A stretch of 16,661 nt of DNA from JANMDR01 sp031376425 (GTDB lineage Bacteria > Pseudomonadota > Gammaproteobacteria > Burkholderiales > Usitatibacteraceae): assembly GCA_031376425.1 (NCBI GenBank), contig JANMDR010000199.1, positions 1-16,661 on the forward strand, given 5' to 3'. The notes beneath the pieces are model-generated. The model was not told the DNA's origin, searched no databases, and worked only from the letters and a program-made list of their open reading frames with translations. Positions 6,869-13,473 of the stretch are shown here, one piece after another (the stretch's first letter is position 1; the number at the start of each line of letters is the position of its first letter). The translations under genes and the position numbers were made by a program.

Positions 6869-7657
6869 ATGAGCACCAAGCCACTGAAATTCACTCCACT
6901 TAACGCGATACCAAGCTTTTCCGTAGACAGCGTTGAAAAACAAGAACAAATTGTCACGCCGTTTAATAAAGTGGCAGAAGCCTTGCATGGTCATTATCGC
7001 GCCCTATACGGGAGTGATGACAGCAGCAAAACTGATGCCATTGCACTGATCGCAGTGGTGGGTGAATTCATTTCGCTGATGGAGCGCCTCGACCTGCAAT
7101 ACGGCGCTGACGGTGCTGTGTCTGATTTGGCGGATATTGACGACGCTACCGATCAGGCGCTACGCTGCATTGTGGAGATGCATGTATGGCTAGAGAGGCT
7201 TAATTTGCGAATATTTTCTGCTGATTTGCAAGCGGTTACCTTAGGTATTGGCGTGTGGGCAATGCGTCACAATGTGGGTTTACTCACCTTAGAGCCTATA
7301 GTTTCTGCTTTAGCTGAACGCGCCAACGCTACCGACACCCGCCAAGATACTGCTGCGGTATTTGCCTTAATGCAAGGTTTTGTGGATTATTTATCGCCTA
7401 CATGGCAGGCTGATTTAGAGCGTTCAAATCCCCAGCGTCCGTGGCGTTTGTTAAATTTAAATCTCGCTATCGCCAGCGTTCGCAGCGGTGATGCTGCCAT
7501 GATGCGTTATGCTTTTGATAGGTTAAACACAAACTTGCCGCAAGAAAGTCGTGGCTTTTTTGAGGAGGCCTATACCATTGCAGCGCAGCCTGGTTTCCCC
7601 GCAGAAACGCGTGGGCTGATTGAGCTTGAGTTGGCAAAAGCGTCGCAGCGACATTGA
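6869..7657 (+). CDS. Hypothetical protein, 262 residues, mostly helical
   Basis: I do not recognise this family. The composition is that of a real soluble protein: no signal peptide, no membrane helices, alternating hydrophobic/charged stretches suggesting an all-helical fold from about residue 25 onward, for example GEFISLMERLDLQ (67-79) and the segment AVTLGIGVWAMRHNVGLLTL in the middle. Codon use matches its neighbours. The ATG at 6869 is preceded by a weak AAGG about 13 bases upstream. It lies between rnm (divergent) and yciB. Its position inside a block of housekeeping genes suggests a vertically inherited gene. No catalytic motif is evident, and I assign no function. Confidence 0.8.
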   Translation: MSTKPLKFTPLNAIPSFSVDSVEKQEQIVTPFNKVAEALHGHYRALYGSDDSSKTDAIALIAVVGEFISLMERLDLQYGADGAVSDLADIDDATDQALRCIVEMHVWLERLNLRIFSADLQAVTLGIGVWAMRHNVGLLTLEPIVSALAERANATDTRQDTAAVFALMQGFVDYLSPTWQADLERSNPQRPWRLLNLNLAIASVRSGDAAMMRYAFDRLNTNLPQESRGFFEEAYTIAAQPGFPAETRGLIELELAKASQRH

Positions 7658-7779
7658 ACTTCGTCGCGATTAAATCGACTAAAACAAAACCGCACGCACT
7701 ACGCCAGCAAAAAACACGAAATTGTGCGAAAATTGAAGGTTGGTCAGTTGTGCAGTCAATTGTGTATTGGCAGAAATAA

Positions 7780-7807
7780 AACCACTACTCGTGAAGTAGT
7801 AGTGGTT
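7780..7807 (+). promoter_or_regulatory. Perfect 10-bp stem-loop just upstream of yciB
   Basis: AACCACTACT (7780-7789) pairs perfectly with AGTAGTGGTT (7798-7807) around an 8-base loop (CGTGAAGT). It ends 14 bases before the yciB ATG, in the region where a ribosome-binding site would be, and no Shine-Dalgarno is visible between hairpin and start. On the plus strand no T-run follows, so it is not a normal terminator for the upstream gene. On the minus strand the stem is followed by TTATTTCT, but no minus-strand gene precedes it. A translation-control or mRNA-stability role is an inference. Confidence 0.5.
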
Positions 7808-7821
7808 ATACTTAAAAACTC

Positions 7822-8457
7822 ATGAAAATTTTGCTCGATTATTTGCCGCTGATTTTGTTTTTTGGCGCGTTTAAATTATTTGATATTTATACTGCAACTG
7901 CCGTCGCTATCGGTGCCTCCATCGTTATTTTGGTGGGTCTCAAGCTCGCACGCCAAAAAATTGAAACGATGATGTGGGTTAATGTGGCGATTGTAGTCGT
8001 GGCAGGTGGTGCGACGTTGCTCCTGCATGACGAGAAGTTCATTAAATGGAAGCCCAGTATTTTGTTCTGGGCGATGGGGATCGGTTTGGCAGTTGCCCAC
8101 TTTTGGATGAAAAAAAATCCGCTTGGCGCAATCTTAAAAGGCATCGAAGTACCGCGCCCTATTTGGGACAAGGCAGTAATCAGTTGGCTTATTTTGTATT
8201 TGGCCTTAGGTGCTTTAAACGTGCTGGTTGCCTTTGGGTTGGGACTTTCCACAGCAACTTGGGTAAATGTGAAAGTTTTTGGCTATACCGTGATTTTCTT
8301 TGTTTTTGTTGTCTGTCAGCTAATTTGGCTGCAAAAACATATGCCACCTATGCCAGAAGCGGTGGCTGCAAATGATGATGCTAATGTTGAAATAGGCAAA
8401 TCGGCTATTGCGTCTACAGCGTCCACAGTTAATGATATAACCCCTCCAAAACTTTAA
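7822..8457 (+). CDS. yciB: YciB / septation protein A family inner-membrane protein
   Basis: YciB (IspZ, septation protein A) is an inner-membrane protein linked to envelope integrity, cell division and cell-wall synthesis complexes. This 211-residue copy has about six hydrophobic segments (roughly 5-20, 23-42, 51-67, 79-94, 118-138, 149-170) and the family motif FIKWKPSILFW (73-83), with NPLGAILKG and PRPIWDKAV in the following loop. Family members are usually about 180 residues; here a polar Ala/Thr/Asn-rich tail from about 175 adds the rest. The ATG at 7822 matches the conserved start of the family (short charged residue, then hydrophobic), although no Shine-Dalgarno is present and a hairpin lies directly upstream. 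It leads yciI and bolA with small gaps. Confidence 0.94.
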   Translation: MKILLDYLPLILFFGAFKLFDIYTATAVAIGASIVILVGLKLARQKIETMMWVNVAIVVVAGGATLLLHDEKFIKWKPSILFWAMGIGLAVAHFWMKKNPLGAILKGIEVPRPIWDKAVISWLILYLALGALNVLVAFGLGLSTATWVNVKVFGYTVIFFVFVVCQLIWLQKHMPPMPEAVAANDDANVEIGKSAIASTASTVNDITPPKL

Positions 8458-8473
8458 AGTAAGCTTAATCAAT

Positions 8474-8776
8474 ATGCTCTACGCCATTATTTGTGAAGAA
8501 GCCCCCGGAGCCTTACCGCGCCGCATGGCAGCTAGGGAAGCTCATTTGGAAAGGCTTACTGCCTTGCAAAATGAAGGCCGTCTCGTACTGGCAGGCCCGC
8601 ATCCCCTGATTGATTCGGAAAACCCTGGCCCTGCGGGGTTTTCTGGTTCCTTGATTGTTGCTGAATTTGCGAGCCGAGAAGCAGCAATCGCATGGGCCAG
8701 TGAAGACGCGTATGTCAACGCCGGGGTATTTTCCAGCGTTACCGTTAAACCATTTAAAAGAGTATTGCCGGCATAA
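8474..8776 (+). CDS. yciI: YciI-family protein
   Basis: A 100-residue YciI/YCII domain protein with a ferredoxin-like fold. MLYAIICEEAPG at the start, R21-EAHLERL (conserved His24), GRLVLAGPHP and GPAGFSGSLIVAEF are the family landmarks, and KPFKRVLP is the typical end. The His/Asp pair of this family has been proposed as catalytic, but the reaction is not established. It starts 16 bases after yciB, and its stop TAA is directly followed by the bolA ATG (TAAATG), so the three genes are very likely co-transcribed and yciI-bolA translationally coupled. Confidence 0.93.
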   Translation: MLYAIICEEAPGALPRRMAAREAHLERLTALQNEGRLVLAGPHPLIDSENPGPAGFSGSLIVAEFASREAAIAWASEDAYVNAGVFSSVTVKPFKRVLPA

Positions 8777-9061
8777 ATGCAAAATACAGTTACAAATGGT
8801 GGCTCTGTTGAAGCGCAAATGCGTGCGCGTTTAGACGTATTAGGTGCGACGGTGCTGGAAATTGAAGATGATTCGCACGCCCATGCAGGCCATGCCGGCG
8901 CAAAGGAGCGGGGTGGCGGCCATTTTGAGATAAAAATTGTGAGTGCCCAGTTTGTGGGCAAATCGCTAGTAACTAGGCATCGCCTAATTTATGACGCATT
9001 GGGAGATTTGATGCAGCGCGAAATTCATGCCTTGAAAATTGATGCAAGCGTCCCAAGTTAG
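8777..9061 (+). CDS. bolA: BolA family protein
   Basis: A 94-residue BolA-type protein. BolA proteins bind DNA as regulators and pair with monothiol glutaredoxins through a shared [2Fe-2S] cluster. The conserved pattern is complete: LEIEDDSHAHAGHAGA (27-42, with His34, His36 and His39), FVGKSLVTRHRLIYDALGDL (59-78, with the invariant cluster-ligand His68) and IHALKIDA at the end. It is of the BolA rather than the IbaG type, judged from the SHxHAGHAG segment. Its start touches the yciI stop, and 79 T-rich bases separate it from the isomerase gene. Confidence 0.94.
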   Translation: MQNTVTNGGSVEAQMRARLDVLGATVLEIEDDSHAHAGHAGAKERGGGHFEIKIVSAQFVGKSLVTRHRLIYDALGDLMQREIHALKIDASVPS

Positions 9062-9140
9062 ATTTGTTGAAATAGTTTTGTTGTAATTTTGTTTTGTTTT
9101 TTTTATCTTTGTTTTCTCTTTCGTTTACTAAGGAACCACT

Positions 9141-9986
9141 ATGCAACGTAAATCACAATCACTCGCCTTAGCCTTGATGCTAGCGGCTTCTCCAATGGCA
9201 TTTGCGCAAACTAAAGCTGAAAAAGCCGCCGCAAAAGCCGCCCCAGTGGCTGCAGCGTCTGCCGCCGCCAGCAAAGTTAGCGTAAACGGCGTGATGATCC
9301 CGCAGTCTGCCTTTGACGCGATGAACCGTGAACGCGAAGCATCTGGTCAGCCAGCGGGTCCTGAAATTGCCGCCGCCATTAAAGATGAACTAATCAACCG
9401 TGAAGTGCTGAGCCAAGCCGCCCGTAAAGCTGGTGTAGATCGCGAGCCAGCAATCGCATCGCAAATGGAAATGGCACGCCAAGCTGTCCTAATTCGTGCG
9501 CTATTTGATTCGCATGTTAAAGAAAACCCAATTTCTGATGCTAGCTTAAAAGCTAGTTATGATGGTTTTGTAGGCACTCTCGGCAACACAGAATATAAGG
9601 CGCGTCATATTTTGGTAAAAGAAGAAGCCGAAGCTAAAGCGATTGTTGCATCGCTGAGCCGTGGTGATGATTTTGCTAAATTAGCGAAAGAAAAAACTTT
9701 GGATACGGGCTCGAAAGAAACTGGTGGCGAGCTTGATTGGAGCCCAGCTAACCGTTATGTTCCAGAATTTGCCGAAGCTTTGAAAAAGCTTGGAAAAGGC
9801 CAAACAACAGACGTTCCTGTAAAGACACAGTTTGGTTATCATGTTATTCGCATGGATGATTCCCGCGCCCTAAAAGCTCCAGCGTTTGAGGAAATGAAAG
9901 AAAATATTCGTCAACGCGCGCAGCAAGAACAAGTTGCTAAGTTCGTAAAAGGTTTGCGCGATAAAGCCGTTGTAGTAGATAAATAA
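9141..9986 (+). CDS. Exported parvulin-type peptidylprolyl cis-trans isomerase
   Basis: A 281-residue periplasmic folding factor. Residues 1-22 are a Sec signal peptide (cut after AFA, before Gln23), followed by a Lys/Ala-rich linker to about 45 and a helical SurA/PrsA-like chaperone region (about 50-145; EIAAAIKDELINREVLSQAA). The parvulin domain spans about 152-242: YKARHILVKEEAEA, GDDFAKLAKEKTLDTGSKETGG, and TQFGYHVIRMDD. It probably turns X-Pro bonds in outer-membrane or secreted proteins. AAGGA six bases before the ATG is a good ribosome-binding site. A strong intrinsic terminator follows 21 bases after the stop. Parvulin genes after bolA are common in betaproteobacteria. Which named parvulin it corresponds to (PpiC/PrsA/SurA-like) cannot be settled from motifs. 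Confidence 0.93.
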   Translation: MQRKSQSLALALMLAASPMAFAQTKAEKAAAKAAPVAAASAAASKVSVNGVMIPQSAFDAMNREREASGQPAGPEIAAAIKDELINREVLSQAARKAGVDREPAIASQMEMARQAVLIRALFDSHVKENPISDASLKASYDGFVGTLGNTEYKARHILVKEEAEAKAIVASLSRGDDFAKLAKEKTLDTGSKETGGELDWSPANRYVPEFAEALKKLGKGQTTDVPVKTQFGYHVIRMDDSRALKAPAFEEMKENIRQRAQQEQVAKFVKGLRDKAVVVDK

Positions 9987-10007
9987 TTCGCAACAAAAGG
10001 TCGCTCT

Positions 10008-10042
10008 AAAAAGCAGTGCTCGGAAACGGGTACTGCTTTTTT
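10008..10042 (+). terminator. Strong rho-independent terminator after the isomerase gene
   Basis: AAAAAGCAGT (10008-10017) pairs perfectly with ACTGCTTTTT (10032-10041). Five further pairs (two of them G-T) continue inward to a GAAA tetraloop (10023-10026). The A-run upstream and T-run downstream make this a classic intrinsic terminator. It marks the 3' end of the yciB-yciI-bolA-isomerase group, and since the stem is flanked by A and T runs it could act in both directions. Confidence 0.9.
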
Positions 10043-10088
10043 ATGTGCTTTTTGTTGTCGAGGTGTTGCGTCGCTCTGCCATTTCGCG

Positions 10089-10101
10089 TAGCGTAACGCT
10101 A
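10089..10101. repeat. 13-bp palindrome touching a start codon
   Basis: TAGCGT-A-ACGCTA is an exact inverted repeat with a single central base. Its last base is the A of the ATG of the 126-residue protein. It could be a protein-binding site or a small mRNA hairpin, but with a one-base centre it cannot fold fully as RNA. No second copy was noticed in the window. Confidence 0.35.
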
Positions 10102-10481
10102 TGGTCACAAATATACTGTCTCTATCGCAACGCGCCCGTTTTTATCGGATTGAAACCGTGGTGGCACCGCTGTTGCCGCGTGAATATGACGCTGTTATTG
10201 CGGCATTTGGTGATGCTTGGACTAAGCCCGAAGAAATCGACCGGGTAGTGAGGGGCAAAGATGGTACTTTCGCGCTGCATTTAATGGCAGAGCGTGATTT
10301 GCGGCTGGGCGAAACGGTGGATGAAGTGGGGCGCTTAATTTCTTATACTATTTGGAAAAAACTTGATCGCTACGTAAAAATCACCGTTGATGCGACCTTC
10401 CTCAATGCAAATCCAGACGTGAGTTTAGAATTTGCTGAACAAGCCTACGCGCATGCGTTTGGCGCACGCTTTGAAAACTAA
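10101..10481 (+). CDS. Hypothetical protein, 126 residues
   Basis: I do not recognise the family. The product is soluble and alpha/beta-looking, with no signal peptide or membrane segment. Notable stretches are YDAVIAAFGDAWTKPEEIDR (29-48), HLMAERDLRLGETVDEVGRL (60-79) and a C-terminal helix rich in Ala. Base composition and codon use are those of neighbouring genes, and the frame is free of stops for its whole length, so it is probably real. The ATG at 10101 sits on the last base of the palindrome TAGCGTAACGCTA (10089-10101), and there is no clear Shine-Dalgarno. It stands alone between the isomerase terminator and the nucleoside transporter gene. Function unknown. Confidence 0.7.
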   Translation: MVTNILSLSQRARFYRIETVVAPLLPREYDAVIAAFGDAWTKPEEIDRVVRGKDGTFALHLMAERDLRLGETVDEVGRLISYTIWKKLDRYVKITVDATFLNANPDVSLEFAEQAYAHAFGARFEN

Positions 10482-10512
10482 GCGACTTATCAGCGCGCCT
10501 ATTTGTGCCCAT

Positions 10513-10534
10513 TTGCGGCCATTTTCCGCAATTT
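10513..10534 (+). terminator. Weak candidate terminator after the 126-residue protein gene
   Basis: TTGCGG (10513-10518) pairs with CCGCAA (10526-10531) around a 7-base loop, followed by only three T residues. It sits 32 bases after the stop codon. The stem is short and the T-run minimal, so the call is tentative. Confidence 0.3.
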
Positions 10535-10643
10535 ACCCGTTCACCACGTCGCTGTGGCTTGGCCTTGGGTTATGATTGTGCTTGGATTGAATTGTTTAAA
10601 ATAAATAGACGCGCCACGGCGTAGTCCTCGGGAGAGAATACAA

Positions 10644-11891
10644 ATGTTAGCTTTACAAAGCGCGGTGGGTTTCTTTGCAATTTTATTGTTCGCGTGGCTG
10701 ATTTCCGAAAAACGTCAGGCCGTGCCTTGGCGCACCGTGATTAGTGCGACCGTATTGCAAGTGGTGTTATTTGTACTGATGTTCAAATTTCCGTGGTTTA
10801 AAGAAATTGCGGCCACACTCAATAGCGCACTCGATGGTGTGCAAGCGGCCACCACCCAAGGCGCTACGTTCGTATTTGGTTATTTGGGCGGGGGCACATT
10901 CCCAGCGGCACTTACGCCAAACGCGAGCCCGTTTATTTTTGCGACGCAGGTGTTGACGATGGCTGTCGTTATTTCAGCATTGTCGTCGTTACTGTTTTAC
11001 TGGCGGATATTGCCGTTATTGGTAAGTGCGTTTTCATGGGTATTGAAGCGCACAATTGGTGTTGGTGGCGCGATTGGCGTTTCAACAGCAGCAAACGTAT
11101 TTTTAGGCATGGTTGAAGCGCCGCTCTTTATTAAACCCTACTTAGCAAAGCTGACGCGCGGCGAATTATTTATCACTATGACTTGCGGTATGGCGGGGAT
11201 TGCGGGCACAGTTATGGCCGTGTACGGCGCAATGCTAAAAACGGTGGTGCCAGATGCTATCGGGCATATCTTGATCGTGTCCTTTGTGAGTGCGCCTGCT
11301 GCCATCGCCATTTCCAGTCTGATGATTCCGCATGAAGGCGAGCCAACTGACGGTGACGTTACTAAAGAAAATCCTGCTGCATCGGCGATGGATGCGATTA
11401 CCCAAGGCACCGCTGATGGCATTCAACTTTTTATCAATGTCTGCGCCTTATTGCTCGTGTTGATCGCCTTAATCGCCATGGCAAACTCTTTATTAGCGTG
11501 GATATTGCCTGCAGTAAATGGCAAGCCGATGACCCTGCAAGGCATTTTGGGGTGGATCATGTCTCCCGTGGTGTGGCTAATCGGTGTGCCTTGGGCAGAG
11601 GCACAAACAGCAGGCGCGTTGATGGGCACAAAAACGGTAGTTAATGAATTCGTAGCCTTCCTTGATTTATCGAAAATTCAACCAGATCAATTATCTGAGC
11701 GCAGCCGCGTCATAATGACCTACGCCTTATGCGGCTTCGCTAATTTTTCCTCAATCGGCATCATTATTGGTGGCATGAGCACCATGTGTCCCGAGCGGCG
11801 GACTGAGATTACAAACCTAGGCTATAAGTGTTTAATTGGTGGTACCTTAGCCACATTGTCGTGCGGCGCGTTAGTGGGTATTTTTTACTGA
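10644..11891 (+). CDS. Concentrative nucleoside transporter (CNT/NupC family)
   Basis: A 415-residue inner-membrane protein that should import nucleosides by cation symport. CNT landmarks appear in order: GVGGAIGVSTAANVFLGMVE with APLFIKPYL (about 140-169), TCGMAGIAGTVMAVYGAML, AITQGTADGIQL, GTKTVVNEFVAFLDL and YALCGFANFSSIGIIIGGMS near the C-terminus. About ten hydrophobic segments fit the fold. The first substrate-binding motif is usually written G-Q-T-E-A-P-L; here it is GMVEAPL, with Met-Val for Gln-Thr, so substrate preference may differ from classical NupC. GGGAGAGA (10630-10637) lies seven or more bases before the ATG as a good ribosome-binding site. The aminopeptidase gene starts 18 bases after its stop, suggesting a nutrient-salvage pair. 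Confidence 0.92.
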   Translation: MLALQSAVGFFAILLFAWLISEKRQAVPWRTVISATVLQVVLFVLMFKFPWFKEIAATLNSALDGVQAATTQGATFVFGYLGGGTFPAALTPNASPFIFATQVLTMAVVISALSSLLFYWRILPLLVSAFSWVLKRTIGVGGAIGVSTAANVFLGMVEAPLFIKPYLAKLTRGELFITMTCGMAGIAGTVMAVYGAMLKTVVPDAIGHILIVSFVSAPAAIAISSLMIPHEGEPTDGDVTKENPAASAMDAITQGTADGIQLFINVCALLLVLIALIAMANSLLAWILPAVNGKPMTLQGILGWIMSPVVWLIGVPWAEAQTAGALMGTKTVVNEFVAFLDLSKIQPDQLSERSRVIMTYALCGFANFSSIGIIIGGMSTMCPERRTEITNLGYKCLIGGTLATLSCGALVGIFY

Positions 11892-11909
11892 TCTTTCTAG
11901 GTTAATCAA

Positions 11910-13331
11910 ATGCAGAGCATTCCCTTAGTTGCCGTGGATGCGGCGGCGTTGGCACAATTTTGTGCTGATGCCAAAGCCAGTGAAGCCAGCACGCCACTGT
12001 TTGCCGCATGGGTTGAGCAAACCCAATTCAAAGCTGCACCGCAAACATTCTGCTTGTTGCCAAGCCATGATGTGCAGCACCCTATTGCCGCCGTGTTGGT
12101 TGGTGTGGCAGTAAATAAGCAAGGCGTTGTCGACGATGTTTATTGTTTATCACATCTGCCTTTCGGCTTACCGGAAGGGCGCTATCATCTCGCAAAAAAA
12201 GACGAGAAAGGTGAGGCAGGGCTACCTGCTACTGGGCTTGAGATTAGTGCCGCTTTAGCAACGTTAAGTGTCGGTTTAGGTAGCTATAAGTTCAATCGCT
12301 ATAAAAAACTGAGCCGTGCGCCAGCGCTTATTGATTTAACCAATACGCCAGAATCCGCACAAGCCCAACGCTTGGTTGATGCCACCACGCTCACGCGTGA
12401 CCTTATTAATACACCTACTGAAGACATGGGGCCAGCGCATTTGGCCGAAGCTGCGGAAGGCATTGCAGAAGCCTGTGGTGGAGAATATCGCGAATGGGTG
12501 GGTGACGCTCTATTATCGGCAAATTTTCCGGCAGTTCATGCCGTGGGGCGAGCCAGCCATCGGCCACCGCGTGTCTTTGAAATTACTTGGGGTAACCCTG
12601 CGCATCCAAAAATTGCCATCGTCGGTAAGGGCGTGTGTTTTGACACCGGCGGCTTAAACATGAAGGGCGCAGATGGCATGCGCCAGATGAAAAAAGACAT
12701 GGGCGGATCGGCTCACGCATTGGCGTTAGCGCAGCTCATCATGCAAGCAAAATTACCGGTGCGACTGCAAATGTTGGTTGCTGCAGTGGAAAACGCGGTA
12801 AGCGGCAATGCCTATCGTCCTGGCGAGATAGTTTCTAGCCGCAAGGGTTTAAAAATTGAAATTGGTAATACCGATGCTGAAGGTCGCGTCATTTTGGCGG
12901 ATGTACTTGCTTACGCGGCTGAGAGCGAGCCCGCCTTAATTTTGGATTTTGCAACCCTCACAGGGGCTGCACGCGTGGCACTTGGGCCTGAGTTACCGGC
13001 GGTATTTGGTAATGATGAAATTTGGGCGGCAAAATTTGAAGCAGCGGCTAAATCTGAGCGCGATCCGATTTGGCGTATGCCTTTGTGGCAGCCCTATCAG
13101 GCGATGATCGATAGCAGCATTGGCGATGTTGTGAATACTGGCGGTGCTCATGCTGGCGCTATTACTGCAGCCTTGTTTTTGCAGCGTTTTGTACCTGAAA
13201 ATCAAGCTTGGATACATGTGGATGTATTTTCATGGAATATGAAAAATCGCGCTGGGCGACCTGAAGGCGGAGAGGCGCAAAGCTTGCGCGCAGCGTTTCA
13301 AATGATTGCAACCCAATATTATGCAAAATAA
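11910..13331 (+). CDS. M17 family leucyl aminopeptidase-like metallopeptidase
   Basis: A 473-residue cytosolic M17 aminopeptidase that removes N-terminal residues from peptides using two divalent metals. All catalytic residues of E. coli PepA are matched at a constant offset of 30: metal ligands Lys240, Asp245, Asp263, Asp322 and Glu324, catalytic Lys252 and Arg326. They lie in VGKGVCFDTGGLNMK (238-252), MKKDMGG (260-266) and the M17 signature NTDAEGRVILADVLAYA (320-336). The N-terminal domain (1-150) is divergent from PepA, so it belongs to the wider 'leucyl aminopeptidase family' rather than PepA itself. Its ATG follows the transporter stop by 18 bases, with a weak TAGG as ribosome-binding site. 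It ends without a visible terminator. Confidence 0.94.
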   Translation: MQSIPLVAVDAAALAQFCADAKASEASTPLFAAWVEQTQFKAAPQTFCLLPSHDVQHPIAAVLVGVAVNKQGVVDDVYCLSHLPFGLPEGRYHLAKKDEKGEAGLPATGLEISAALATLSVGLGSYKFNRYKKLSRAPALIDLTNTPESAQAQRLVDATTLTRDLINTPTEDMGPAHLAEAAEGIAEACGGEYREWVGDALLSANFPAVHAVGRASHRPPRVFEITWGNPAHPKIAIVGKGVCFDTGGLNMKGADGMRQMKKDMGGSAHALALAQLIMQAKLPVRLQMLVAAVENAVSGNAYRPGEIVSSRKGLKIEIGNTDAEGRVILADVLAYAAESEPALILDFATLTGAARVALGPELPAVFGNDEIWAAKFEAAAKSERDPIWRMPLWQPYQAMIDSSIGDVVNTGGAHAGAITAALFLQRFVPENQAWIHVDVFSWNMKNRAGRPEGGEAQSLRAAFQMIATQYYAK

Positions 13332-13396
13332 TGTGTGTAAGCTTGCCAACTGCGGGTAGATATTTCAGTAGACTGTAAGTTGTAACAAAGTATTTC

Positions 13397-13402
13397 TATA
13401 CT
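13397..13402 (+). promoter_or_regulatory. Candidate -10 box upstream of lplT
   Basis: TATACT matches the sigma-70 -10 consensus at five of six positions. A weak -35-like CTGTAA lies 18 bases upstream (13373-13378). A start near 13409 would leave a leader of about 65 bases before the lplT TTG, with the palindrome at 13415-13428 just downstream of the start point. Confidence 0.35.
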
Positions 13403-13414
13403 AAAGCAGACAAG

Positions 13415-13428
13415 CTAGTTCAAACTAG
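13415..13428. promoter_or_regulatory. 14-bp palindrome, possible operator for lplT
   Basis: CTAGTT-CA-AACTAG is an exact inverted repeat with a two-base centre. It lies between a candidate -10 box and the lplT ribosome-binding site. The symmetry and position fit a repressor-binding site, but the regulator is unknown and nothing in the window encodes an obvious one. Confidence 0.4.
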
Positions 13429-13473
13429 GCAGCAAGAAGCGTCTAAGCTAAATAAATATATCGAGGAGCAGTT

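Noticed and set aside
7658..7700. Weak inverted repeat after the 262-residue protein gene as a terminator
   Set aside because: The arms are about four bases long and followed by A-rich rather than T-rich sequence.
9539..9560. Inverted repeat around CTAGCTTAAAAGCTAG
   Set aside because: It lies inside the isomerase coding region, where the codons encode an ordinary stretch of the protein; most likely coincidence.
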